A DNA stretch of 60,931 bases from an uncultured Pelagibacteraceae bacterium (lineage in GTDB: Bacteria; Pseudomonadota; Alphaproteobacteria; Pelagibacterales; Pelagibacteraceae): NCBI GenBank assembly GCA_902515985.1, contig CABXWY010000007.1, positions 1 through 60,931 of the forward strand, given 5' to 3'. The translations under genes and the position numbers were made by a program. Of the stretch, positions 9,361 through 17,725 are shown piece by piece. The notes beneath the pieces are model-generated. The model made no database searches. It had not been told where the DNA came from and saw only the letters and a list, made by a program, of their open reading frames with translations. Position 1 is the first letter of the stretch. Each line of letters starts with the position of its first letter.

Positions 9361-9696
9361 ATGGCAATAGTATCATCACACTTGTTGAGTTCAACAGATG
9401 GTTCCCATGCGTCGGGAGTAAAAGTAATTATCAACCAGATAAAAAAAAATGGTAACAGAAAAAAAATCTATCAATCCCAAACAGACAAAAATGGAAGGGT
9501 ATCTAAAGAATTTTCACTCTCAAAAAAAGATTGTTTATTGAAATACGAACTTATTTTTAGTTTAGAAAAATATTATAAAAAGAAAACAAATGTTTCAGAT
9601 ATAGTAATTAAATTTAATATGAGAAGCCCAAAAAAAAAATACCATATACCAGTTATAATTGCTCCAAATGGATATTCTATATGGTGGTCAAAATAA
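9361..9696 (+). CDS. 5-hydroxyisourate hydrolase / transthyretin-like protein, divergent C-terminus
   Basis: A 111-residue member of the transthyretin/HIU hydrolase family (family length 110-120). Seen: the N-terminal SSHLL strand with His7, the DKNGR loop with Arg46, and the C-terminal YHIPVIIAPNGYS strand with His95. These three positions correspond to the catalytic His, Arg and His of HIU hydrolase. The signature C-terminal tetrapeptide YRGS is replaced by WWSK, so canonical 5-hydroxyisourate hydrolysis is uncertain. It starts 3 nt after the ThDP enzyme and ends 4 nt before the DmdA-like gene, so it is co-transcribed. It may open a related lactam or imide ring (inference). Confidence 0.75.
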   Translation: MAIVSSHLLSSTDGSHASGVKVIINQIKKNGNRKKIYQSQTDKNGRVSKEFSLSKKDCLLKYELIFSLEKYYKKKTNVSDIVIKFNMRSPKKKYHIPVIIAPNGYSIWWSK

Positions 9697-9700
9697 TCAA

Positions 9701-10864
9701 ATGAGAAAAGCTGCAGTAAATAAAGCACAAAATATTAAATTAAATATGTCTAGACGGATAAGACGTACACCTTTTACAAATAAAGTTGAAAAGTTAGGTG
9801 TATCGGATTTTACAGTTGTAAATCATATGCTATTGCCAAAAGGTTTTAGAAAAACCGTAGAGGAGGATTATTGGCATCTAAATAAACATGTGCAACTATG
9901 GGATGTTTCATGTCAGAGACAGGTTCAAATAACAGGTAAAGATGCCTTCAAGCTTATTCAAAAATTAACACCGAGATCTTTAAAAAATATGGAAACTGGA
10001 AAATGTTTTTATATTCCAATCTTAAACGAGTATGGTGGTATGATTAACGATCCTGTTTTGCTTAAATTAGATGATGATATGTTTTGGATATCTATTGCAG
10101 ACTCAGATATTTTACTATGGGCCAATGGTATTGCAATAGGATCTAATTTAGATGTTCAAATAAAAGAGCCTGATGTTTACCCTTTGGCTGTTCAGGGACC
10201 AAAATCTGAAGATTTACTTGTAACTATTTTTGGAGAAGGAATAAGAAAAATTAAATTTTTTAATTTTAAAATATTTGATTTTATGGGAACAAAACAAATT
10301 ATTGCAAGATCAGGTTACAGTAAACAAGATGGTTTTGAAATTTATTTTAAAAGTTTTGAAAAGTATTTTAATACTGTTGATATAGGTGAAAAACTTTGGG
10401 ATACAATTTGGAAAGCAGGAAAAAAATTTAATATTTCTCCTGGATGCCCAAATTTAATTGATAGAATTGAAGGGGGTTTAATGTCTTATGGAAATGATTT
10501 TACAAAAGAAAATAATCCTTTTGAATGTAATTTGGATAGATATTGTAAATCTTCAGAACATAATTTTATAGGAAAAAAAGCCTTAGAAAAAATTAAAAAA
10601 AAAGGTTTAAAACAAAAAATGCGAGGAGTGATGTTTGATGGTAAACCATATAAGCCAAATGGTAAACTTTTGCCAGTTCTTTCTAAAAATAAAAAAATTA
10701 TTGGACGTATAACTTCAGGAATTTTTTCACCAAAATATAAAAAAAACATAGGTCTATCAATGATTTCAAAAGGTTACTGGAATGAAAATGAGAAAATAAT
10801 AGTTGAAACTTCAGATGGCAAGTTGGTTAAAGGTATTATTACCACTTTGCCATTTCCAAAATAA
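9701..10864 (+). CDS. dmdA: DmdA-like DMSP demethylase family protein (GcvT fold)
   Basis: A 388-residue THF-dependent demethylase-family protein. The ATG at 9701 follows the preceding stop by 4 nt. It shows the segments I recognise as DmdA-characteristic rather than general GcvT: RRIRRTPFTNKVEKLGV, NHMLLPKGF, EEDYWHLNKHVQLWDVSCQRQV, YGGMINDPVLLKL, ADSDILLWANG, EPDVYPLAVQGPK, ARSGYSKQDGFEIYF, LIDRIEGGLMSYGND. DmdA moves a methyl from dimethylsulfoniopropionate to THF, giving methylmercaptopropionate. The C-terminal third (ECNLDRYCKSSEHNF) is more divergent, and no dmdB/C/D genes follow, so a diverged clade or a related sulfonium/betaine substrate is possible. Confidence 0.7.
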   Translation: MRKAAVNKAQNIKLNMSRRIRRTPFTNKVEKLGVSDFTVVNHMLLPKGFRKTVEEDYWHLNKHVQLWDVSCQRQVQITGKDAFKLIQKLTPRSLKNMETGKCFYIPILNEYGGMINDPVLLKLDDDMFWISIADSDILLWANGIAIGSNLDVQIKEPDVYPLAVQGPKSEDLLVTIFGEGIRKIKFFNFKIFDFMGTKQIIARSGYSKQDGFEIYFKSFEKYFNTVDIGEKLWDTIWKAGKKFNISPGCPNLIDRIEGGLMSYGNDFTKENNPFECNLDRYCKSSEHNFIGKKALEKIKKKGLKQKMRGVMFDGKPYKPNGKLLPVLSKNKKIIGRITSGIFSPKYKKNIGLSMISKGYWNENEKIIVETSDGKLVKGIITTLPFPK

Positions 10865-10881
10865 ATATATATATATAAAGT

Positions 10882-12006
10882 ATGTTCAAACCTGTAATAG
10901 CTGGATACGCACGTTCACCATTCACAATGGCAAGAAAAGGTGCTTTAATTGATGTGAAACCTGTAAATTTATTAGCAGAAGTTGTAAAAAACTTAGTTGC
11001 TAAATCAAAAATTAATAAAGATGATGTTGAAGATATAGTTGTTGGTTGTGCTTTTCAGGTTGGTGAACAATGTTTTAATATTGGTAAATTAGTTACTTTC
11101 CTTGCAGATATGAGCATTAAAACATCTGGAATGACGGTAGATAGATGGTGTGGATCATCTATGGAGGCTATACATATAGCTGCTGGTAAAATTGCAATGG
11201 GATCAGGTAAAGTTTTTATTTGTGGAGGTGTTGAAAGCATGTCTAGAGTAAACACTGGATTTGATCCAGTTCCATATCCATTTACTGAAAAAGAAAATCC
11301 TCATGTATATTTTACTATGGGTACAACAGCTGAGAATGTTGCTAAAAAATTCAAGATCTTGAGAAAAGAGCAACAAGACTTTGCTATATCAAGTCATACA
11401 AAAGCTAGTCAGGCGCAAAAAGATGGAAAATTTAATGAGGAAATAGTTCCTATTGGTGAATGTAATACTGATGGGAATATCAGGCCAGGTAGTACACAAG
11501 AAAAATTAGATCAGTTGAAACTTGCATTTGATCCAAATGGAACTGTTACTGCAGCTACATCATCTCCATTAACAGATGGAGCCGCAGCAACAATAATTTG
11601 TGAAGAAAATTACGCGAAAGATAATAATCTTGATATTTTAGGTCGAATAATTTCTACAGCTGTTGAAGGATGTGACCCTGACTATATGGGGCTTGGACCA
11701 ATAGGAGCAACAAAAAAAGCTTTGAAGCGAGCAAATTTATCTATTGATCAGATCGATATATTTGAATTAAATGAGGCTTTTGCTTCGCAATCTTTAGCTT
11801 GCATTAAGGATTTAGGCATCGATCAAAAAAAAGTAAATATAGATGGAGGAGCTTTAGCATTGGGACACCCTCTTGGCGCAACAGGAGCAAGAATAACCGG
11901 CAAAGTTGCAAATTTGTTGCGAAGAGAAAATAAAAAATATGCTCTTTCAACTCAATGTATTGGACTTGGAATGGGAATTGCTACTATAATTGAAACAGTA
12001 GACTAA
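10882..12006 (+). CDS. Acetyl-CoA acetyltransferase (thiolase)
   Basis: A 374-residue thiolase. Seen: the acylated nucleophile Cys90 in DRWCGSSMEA, the NEAFASQ motif, GGALALGHPLGATGAR with its catalytic His, and the second active-site Cys near the C-terminus (STQCIGLGMG). It catalyses reversible condensation or thiolysis of acyl-CoAs. Last gene of the plus-strand cluster; its stop overlaps the convergent permease stop at 12003-12006. It may finish the breakdown of the compound handled by the upstream enzymes, releasing acetyl-CoA or propionyl-CoA (inference). Confidence 0.9.
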   Translation: MFKPVIAGYARSPFTMARKGALIDVKPVNLLAEVVKNLVAKSKINKDDVEDIVVGCAFQVGEQCFNIGKLVTFLADMSIKTSGMTVDRWCGSSMEAIHIAAGKIAMGSGKVFICGGVESMSRVNTGFDPVPYPFTEKENPHVYFTMGTTAENVAKKFKILRKEQQDFAISSHTKASQAQKDGKFNEEIVPIGECNTDGNIRPGSTQEKLDQLKLAFDPNGTVTAATSSPLTDGAAATIICEENYAKDNNLDILGRIISTAVEGCDPDYMGLGPIGATKKALKRANLSIDQIDIFELNEAFASQSLACIKDLGIDQKKVNIDGGALALGHPLGATGARITGKVANLLRRENKKYALSTQCIGLGMGIATIIETVD

Positions 12007-12863
12007 GTTTGTCTGTTTATTCCCCTAATTCTCTCAGATCTTCGTCTTAAAAGTTCTGCTGTAACTAAAATAAGAGTTGATAAAACAATCAAACAAGTGG
12101 CAACTGCAAGAATAGTAGGACTTAATTGTTCTCTTAAACCTGTCCACATCTGAACTGGTATTGTAGTATTATCTAGTCCAGCCAAGAATAAAACTACAAC
12201 AACTTCATCAAAAGATGTTACGAATGCAAATAATCCACCAGATATTACTCCAGGTAAAATAAGCGGTAAAGTTATTTTCATAAAAGTATTTACTGGATCA
12301 CTTCCAAGACTAGATGCTGCTCTTGTTACACTATGATCAAAACCAGATAATGTTGCTGTAACGGTGATTACTACAAATGGTGTTCCTAAAATTATATGAG
12401 CTAAAATAATACCAGTATGTGTAGCTGCCAATCCTACTTTGGCCATAAAAAAGAAAATTGCAACACCCGAAATAATTAGTGGAACAATCATTGGAGAAAT
12501 TAAGGTTGCCATTATAATTCCTTTATAAGGCATGTGTCTGCTACTTAAACCTAACGCCGCAACTGTTCCTAATAATACAGATCCCAACGTTGCAAATATA
12601 GCTATGATAAAACTGTTTTTTGCTGCAAGTCCCCAGGGATTTTTAGTGCCGTACACCATATCCTGATACCATCTTAATGAAAATGCATCAGGATCAAGTC
12701 TTTTCATGCCGTCAGAAAAAACCAAAAATTCCTCTGCATTGAATGACAATGGAAAAATAACAAATAAAGGTGCTATTAAAAAGAAAAATACAAATGCACA
12801 AATAGTTAAATAAAAATAATGCCAAATTCTATAATGTGGTTCTGTATATTTTGGTAAAGCCAT
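12003..12863 (-). CDS. Spermidine/putrescine/opine-type ABC transporter permease (PotC-like)
   Basis: A 286-residue inner-membrane permease of the PotC/PhnV group with about six TM helices. Seen: an N-terminal TM (FYLTICAFVFFFLIAPLFV), the PLSFNAEEFLVFS segment typical of PotC-like permeases, and the EAA loop (AASSLGSDPVNTFMKITLPLILP). It begins 3 nt after the PotB-like stop and is the last gene of the operon; its stop codon overlaps that of the convergent thiolase. Confidence 0.9.
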   Translation of the reverse strand: MALPKYTEPHYRIWHYFYLTICAFVFFFLIAPLFVIFPLSFNAEEFLVFSDGMKRLDPDAFSLRWYQDMVYGTKNPWGLAAKNSFIIAIFATLGSVLLGTVAALGLSSRHMPYKGIIMATLISPMIVPLIISGVAIFFFMAKVGLAATHTGIILAHIILGTPFVVITVTATLSGFDHSVTRAASSLGSDPVNTFMKITLPLILPGVISGGLFAFVTSFDEVVVVLFLAGLDNTTIPVQMWTGLREQLSPTILAVATCLIVLSTLILVTAELLRRRSERIRGINRQT

Positions 12864-12866
12864 AAT

Positions 12867-14120
12867 TTATCCTAACTTAATATTATCAACTCCTACAAGT
12901 TTATTATAAATCCAATAGATCGCCAGCACACCGGTTAACAACATTAATCCCATAGCTGAAGCAAAGCTCCAGTCTAAAGTGCTTTTCATGTGGTAGGCTA
13001 TTTGATTACTAATCAATGTTCCTGATGCACCTCCTACTAATGCTGGGGTAATATAATAACCAATTGCTAATATGAATACCAATAAACAACCAGCTCCTAT
13101 TCCAGGTATCGTTAAAGGAAAATAGACTTTCCAAAAAGCTACGAATGGTGTGCCACCTAATGATTTACCTGCTCTCATTAAACTAGGTGATATAGTCTTC
13201 ATAACGCTATACAAAGGTAGAACCATAAATGGTAAAAGTATTTGAGTCATCGCAACATAAGTTCCGGTTTTATTATACATCATTTCTGGTCTATTATCGT
13301 CGGTGACCAGACCTACCCATACAAAAAAATCATTAACAATTCCTTGTTGTTGTAACAAGATCATCCAGCTTGCAGTTCTTACAAGCAAAGAAGTCCAAAA
13401 TGGAAGAAGTACACAGATCATTAATAGGTTGCTATATTTCATTGGAAGAGTTGCGAGTAAATGGGCAATCGGATAAGCCATCAAAAAACACAATACTGTT
13501 ACAAAAAAAGCAACTTCAATAGTCCTAACCCATAATATTTTATGTACCCTTCTATCCTCTGGGACTTGAACAATTTTACCATCTTCGTTTTCATACATAT
13601 CAACTCCTTTTAAATATTTAGAGTAGCTATATGATGGAGTTCTCCTTTTAAGAGCTCTCCAATATTCAACGTTTGCCCATCTCTTATGTACTCCCATTAT
13701 TTGTTCTTTGTAATTTCCTTCCTCAAATTTTTTCATTTTTCTTTTTAATTTTTTAAGGATGCTTTTAAAACCATTTTTTTCGAAATTTAGTTGGGTAGCT
13801 AATTTTCCAAAAGTTTTTTCTTCGACTAATTTTTTATAATCTAAATAGAATGCCGCAAAAACTTCTTCTTCTGGCAACTCCTTTCCATCCCACTCTTCCA
13901 TTGCTTTAAAAGTTTTAGGAAGCATATTAGTTACCATTCGATCATCTACACTTCTAAAAAGCATATCTCCAATTGGAAAAACATATGTGATTATCAAAAA
14001 TAATAATAAAGGGGCCACCAACAAAAAAGCTTTTATTTTATTTTTTCTTTCAGCTTTTTTAAGACTTTCCTCTAAAGGAATTCCATCAGTTGTTAGAATT
14101 TTTTGTGATTTACTGCTCAT
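12867..14120 (-). CDS. Spermidine/putrescine/opine-type ABC transporter permease (PotB-like) with long N-terminal insert
   Basis: A 417-residue permease. TM1 (residues about 30-52) is separated from the remaining TM helices by a charged insert of roughly 140 residues (55-195) rich in Lys and Glu, as in the longer opine/polyamine permeases of alphaproteobacteria. The PotB core follows, with the EAA loop (GKSLGGTPFVAFWKVYFPLTIPG) near residue 320. The ATG lies just 8 nt beyond a G+C-rich hairpin and its U-run, with no Shine-Dalgarno visible, so translation probably depends on hairpin read-through or is leader-independent. It partners the PotC-like product. Confidence 0.88.
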   Translation of the reverse strand: MSSKSQKILTTDGIPLEESLKKAERKNKIKAFLLVAPLLLFLIITYVFPIGDMLFRSVDDRMVTNMLPKTFKAMEEWDGKELPEEEVFAAFYLDYKKLVEEKTFGKLATQLNFEKNGFKSILKKLKRKMKKFEEGNYKEQIMGVHKRWANVEYWRALKRRTPSYSYSKYLKGVDMYENEDGKIVQVPEDRRVHKILWVRTIEVAFFVTVLCFLMAYPIAHLLATLPMKYSNLLMICVLLPFWTSLLVRTASWMILLQQQGIVNDFFVWVGLVTDDNRPEMMYNKTGTYVAMTQILLPFMVLPLYSVMKTISPSLMRAGKSLGGTPFVAFWKVYFPLTIPGIGAGCLLVFILAIGYYITPALVGGASGTLISNQIAYHMKSTLDWSFASAMGLMLLTGVLAIYWIYNKLVGVDNIKLG

Positions 14121-14128
14121 AAATAAAA

Positions 14129-14153
14129 AGGGCGGTTATTAAATAACCGCCCT
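14129..14153 (-). terminator. Rho-independent terminator-like attenuator between binding-protein and permease genes
   Basis: AGGGCGGTTATT (14129-14140) and AATAACCGCCCT (14142-14153) are perfect reverse complements around one base. On the minus-strand transcript the G+C stem is followed immediately by a run of five U's and AUUU, then the AUG of the PotB-like gene. This is a classical intrinsic terminator shape placed inside the operon, 37 nt after the binding-protein stop codon. It presumably lets only a fraction of transcripts reach the permeases. Confidence 0.8.
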
Positions 14154-14190
14154 AAATATAATATATAATTTTAGTCTTTAAAACTTAAAA

Positions 14191-15306
14191 TTACAGACCA
14201 GCTTTCATTGCTTCCCATTTTTCTCCAAGCTCTGTGCCATTATCCGCCCAAAAAATTGGATCTACTAGGAAATAATTTTTAGTATTTGAAGGAGCTGTTG
14301 GCATATGAGGTACCATATTAGTTTTACCATCTTTATACCACGGCTCACCTTTAGCCATTACACCGATTGAAGATTTTCTCCAAGGAGCATAAGCAATATA
14401 CTTAGCGCTTCCCGCTAAACCTTCTGTGCTTGTCATTTCAGCTAAAGCTTTTTTTGCATTCGCTTCATCTGGACCACCTGCAACAAGTACAAAATATTCA
14501 TAGTCAAGACCTTGACCATCCCATACTTGTTTAATTGGAGCACCTTCACCTACTGTTGCGTTGAAGAATCTACCGTTCCAACCAGTTGCCATAACAACCT
14601 CACCACTCATTAATAGTTCTGGTGGTTGAGCACCTGCTGACCAAAATACACATCCACCTTTTGGATCTGTACAAAGTTTTTTGATTTTATCCATTGCTCT
14701 GTTAACACCTTTTTCTGTTTCAAGAGCTTTGTAAATTTTAGCACCACCTTTTCCTGGTTTAATTCCATCTGCTGCTAAAGCGATTTCTAAATTCGTTAAT
14801 GCACTTTTATAGATAGCTCTTTTCCCAGGGAATTTTTTTGTGTTAAAAAAATCTTTTATAGTTTTTGGAGTACCTTTTACATTTTTTGTATTATAAGCAT
14901 AGTTCCAAGAATATAAAATATTTCCTACTGCACATTTTGATGGCATAGTTGTAAAGAAGTCTTGACTTGCAGGAGTTCCATCTGGAGCTGCTGGAAAGTC
15001 TTTGTCAAAATCAAACTCAACAAATAAACCTTCATCACATCCAGTGATAGTGTCCATAGCAAATACGTCAATTATATCCCATACAATTGCGCCAGCTTCT
15101 TTTTGTGCTTTAATCTCAGATAATCCACCTGAATAATCAACCCAGTTAATTTCAACACCAAGTTTTTTAGCAGTAGGATCACCATAACCTAACTTTTGAG
15201 ACTCTGTATAAGCTCCACCCCAAGATGCAACTGTAACTGCAAATGCTGATGAAGTTATTGAGAGAGCAAAAGAAAGGGCAAGTAATAATTTACTTAATTT
15301 TTTCAT
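14191..15306 (-). CDS. Spermidine/putrescine-type periplasmic binding protein (PotD/PotF-like)
   Basis: A 371-residue extracellular solute-binding protein with a clear signal peptide (cleavage after SSAFA near residue 23) and a mature start VTVASWGGAYTESQ typical of polyamine/opine binding proteins. Also seen: DIIDVFAMD, YSWNYAYNTKN, and WSAGAQPPELLMSGEVVMATGWNGR, the family's second-lobe segment. It has a strong Shine-Dalgarno (GGAGG) and its own upstream gap of 127 nt, so it can be transcribed apart from the ATPase gene. The ligand could be a polyamine, an amino-acid derivative or, given the neighbours, ectoine or a relative (inference). Confidence 0.9.
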   Translation of the reverse strand: MKKLSKLLLALSFALSITSSAFAVTVASWGGAYTESQKLGYGDPTAKKLGVEINWVDYSGGLSEIKAQKEAGAIVWDIIDVFAMDTITGCDEGLFVEFDFDKDFPAAPDGTPASQDFFTTMPSKCAVGNILYSWNYAYNTKNVKGTPKTIKDFFNTKKFPGKRAIYKSALTNLEIALAADGIKPGKGGAKIYKALETEKGVNRAMDKIKKLCTDPKGGCVFWSAGAQPPELLMSGEVVMATGWNGRFFNATVGEGAPIKQVWDGQGLDYEYFVLVAGGPDEANAKKALAEMTSTEGLAGSAKYIAYAPWRKSSIGVMAKGEPWYKDGKTNMVPHMPTAPSNTKNYFLVDPIFWADNGTELGEKWEAMKAGL

Positions 15307-15310
15307 TTAT

Positions 15311-15315
15311 CCTCC
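15311..15315 (-). promoter_or_regulatory. Strong Shine-Dalgarno of the PotD-like gene
   Basis: Plus-strand CCTCC reads GGAGG on the message, 4 nt before the ATG at 15306. It is a full consensus site, stronger than those of most genes in this window, and fits the need for excess periplasmic binding protein. Confidence 0.75.
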
Positions 15316-15433
15316 GTTTAAACGTTTTTTTAAAAACATAATTACAACAAGTAAAAAAAATGGAGTCAACCTTGTATTTGCTTTAAATTTATTGAATTAG
15401 AGGTGATTATAACAAGAATAGTTCTAAAGTAGT

Positions 15434-16519
15434 TTATTTTGGGTCTAAAGCTCTTGCATCAGCTGAGTTCCAGCTAATATCAATATTATTACCAAGTTTT
15501 AGATCCAAATTTTGGGAACTGTTTGGGACTTTTAAAATAAATTCTGAGTTACCAAGTACATTTAATCTTACTCTAGTATGGTCACCGTGATAAATCACTT
15601 CTTCAATTTTACCTTTATAATTATTATCCAATTTTTTTGATGGATTAATTAAAGCTCTTTCAGGTCTTATAGATACAGTAGTTTTGTCTCCTTTAGATTT
15701 TACATTGATAGGATTTGCTATTATCTCTCCTTCTTTTAGTTTTACTTTACATTTTCCATTTGAAATATCTGAAACTTCTCCCTGAAATGTATTATTTTCT
15801 CCAATAAATTCAGCAACAAAAGAATTTACTGGCTCCTCATATAATTTATCTGGTGATGATAATTGTTGAACTTTTCCATCATTAAATACAGCAATTCTAT
15901 TGGACATGGTCAAAGCTTCACTCTGGTCATGGGTAACATATACTACCGTAACACCAATACTTTCATGAATATGTTTTATTTCGTATTGCATACTTTCTCT
16001 TAAATTTTTATCTAATGCACCCAGTGGTTCATCCATTAAAACAACTGCAGGATCAAAAACTAATGCACGAGCGACTGCAACTCTTTGTTGTTGTCCTCCA
16101 GATAATTGTCCTGGCATTCTATTCTCAAATCCTGTTAGGGAAACCATTGATAATGCTTTATCAACTTTTTTATCTATTTCATCTTTAGCAATTTTTCTTA
16201 CTCTAAGAGGAAAAGCCAAATTTTCATAAACTGTCATATGTGGAAACAAAGCATAATTTTGAAAAACCATTCCTATTCCTCTTTTGTGAGGTGGAATATT
16301 TGAAATAGGGTTCGAATCTAAATAAATTTCACCATTTGTTGGAGTTTCAAAACCAGCTAGCATCATTAAACAAGTCGTCTTACCAGAACCAGAGGGTCCA
16401 AGCATTGTGATAAACTCGCCTTCTGAAATATCTAAATTAAGGTCTTTAACAACCAAAACTTTACCGTCATAACTTTTGTCAACTTTATCGAATTTTACAA
16501 ATTCTGAATTCTTAGACAT
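15434..16519 (-). CDS. Spermidine/putrescine-type ABC transporter ATP-binding protein (PotA-like)
   Basis: A 361-residue ATPase. Seen: Walker A GPSGSGKTT near residue 43, a Q-loop (MVFQNYALFPHMTVYENLAFPL), signature LSGGQQQRVAVARAL, Walker B VVLMDEPLGALD, H-loop VTHDQ, and a C-terminal TOBE-type regulatory domain from about residue 240. It energises the PotB/PotC-like pair. It sits between the hydrolase gene upstream (38 nt) and the binding-protein gene downstream (127 nt), so transporter and catabolic genes are on one strand and likely co-regulated. Confidence 0.92.
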   Translation of the reverse strand: MSKNSEFVKFDKVDKSYDGKVLVVKDLNLDISEGEFITMLGPSGSGKTTCLMMLAGFETPTNGEIYLDSNPISNIPPHKRGIGMVFQNYALFPHMTVYENLAFPLRVRKIAKDEIDKKVDKALSMVSLTGFENRMPGQLSGGQQQRVAVARALVFDPAVVLMDEPLGALDKNLRESMQYEIKHIHESIGVTVVYVTHDQSEALTMSNRIAVFNDGKVQQLSSPDKLYEEPVNSFVAEFIGENNTFQGEVSDISNGKCKVKLKEGEIIANPINVKSKGDKTTVSIRPERALINPSKKLDNNYKGKIEEVIYHGDHTRVRLNVLGNSEFILKVPNSSQNLDLKLGNNIDISWNSADARALDPK

Positions 16520-16557
16520 AGAGATGTTTTAAAACATTTGTGTGATGATTTATCAAG

Positions 16558-17724
16558 TTATTTTATATATAAATCTTTGGGGAAATTGCAAAATAACTCA
16601 CTTCCTTTATCTGTTATTCTGACAGACTCAGATGCTTCAACTCCCCAGTCTCCAAATTGCATTACTGCAATCATATGAAAACAGGCATTTGGTTTTAATA
16701 TAGTTTTATCACCTTTGGAAATATTTAGAGTATGTTCGCCCCAATCTGGAGGGTATCCAATTCCAATTGAGTATCCAGTTCTAGATTCTTTTTTAATATT
16801 ATATTTATCAAGAACACCCCAAAATTTTTGAGCAACATCATCTGCTGTGTTACCTGGTTTTGCTGCAGATATTCCCTCATTTAAAGCTTCATTAGTTGCT
16901 TTCATTGCATCTATTTTTTTTTGCTCCGGTTTTCCAAGATGGACCGTTCTTGCCATTGGACAATGATATCTTTTATTAACACCAGATAATTCAACTACAG
17001 TTGCCTCACCATTAACAAATTTTTCATCTGTTGCTGTTAAATGTGATGCTGATGTACCTTTTCCAGTAGGTAGTAAAACTGCAATGCTTGCATATTCACC
17101 TCCAATTTCTGGTGTTCCTCTAAAAAGAGCTCTTTGTATTTCTGCAACTGCATCGCACTGTCTTATCCCAGGATTTATACTATCCATTGCAACTTTCATT
17201 GCATTTTCGGAAATTTTTGCTGCTCCTTTCATAAGATTTATTTCTGCTTCTGACTTTAAAAATCTTACCCAATTAATTAATCTCTCTGAGTCTGTAATAT
17301 TTGCATTTGGTAGTCCCTTTTTTAATTTTTCATAACTGTATGCTGTGAAATAATGGCTATCCATTTCAACGCCAATATTAAGTTTATCCCATTTTCTTTC
17401 TTTAATTAAACTAACTAAAGAGTCGTAAGGGTGCATTGGCCAAGTATGAATATACTTTTCATCATAAACTATGATGTTTTCCTCTTTTAAATAAGTTTTG
17501 ATATACGCACCACCAGCATCTTGAGCTCTTACAAAACATAGTGGTTGCTCTAAGTTAACGTGGACAATAACACACTGAGCATAATAAAAAGACCATGCAT
17601 CATAACCAGTAAGATAATTTATATTGTTGGTATCTTGAGAAATTAAAAGTTCTAGTCCTTTCTCTTGCATGGAATGCTGTGTTTTTTTTAATCTATCCTG
17701 ATATTCTTTTTTTGAGAAAAGCAT
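16558..17724 (-). CDS. M24-family hydrolase resembling ectoine hydrolase DoeA/EutD
   Basis: A 388-residue pita-bread-fold (creatinase/aminopeptidase P-like) protein. I chose the ATG at 17724 (MLFSKKEYQ), 1 nt after the upstream stop. Seen: LTGYDAWSFYYAQCV, FVRAQDAGGAY, NWVRFLKSEAEI, GGEYASIAVLLPTGKG, RYHCPMARTVHLGKP, SRTGYSIGIGYPPDWGEHTL, and EASESVRIT. These match, from memory, the distinctive segments of ectoine hydrolase (DoeA/EutD) better than proline peptidases. DoeA opens the ectoine ring to N-acetyl-diaminobutyrate. The next gene upstream is EutA-like, which in ectoine-utilisation operons sits with this hydrolase. No DoeB/EutE deacetylase is in the window, so the substrate remains an inference. 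Confidence 0.7.
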   Translation of the reverse strand: MLFSKKEYQDRLKKTQHSMQEKGLELLISQDTNNINYLTGYDAWSFYYAQCVIVHVNLEQPLCFVRAQDAGGAYIKTYLKEENIIVYDEKYIHTWPMHPYDSLVSLIKERKWDKLNIGVEMDSHYFTAYSYEKLKKGLPNANITDSERLINWVRFLKSEAEINLMKGAAKISENAMKVAMDSINPGIRQCDAVAEIQRALFRGTPEIGGEYASIAVLLPTGKGTSASHLTATDEKFVNGEATVVELSGVNKRYHCPMARTVHLGKPEQKKIDAMKATNEALNEGISAAKPGNTADDVAQKFWGVLDKYNIKKESRTGYSIGIGYPPDWGEHTLNISKGDKTILKPNACFHMIAVMQFGDWGVEASESVRITDKGSELFCNFPKDLYIK

Positions 17725-17725
17725 A

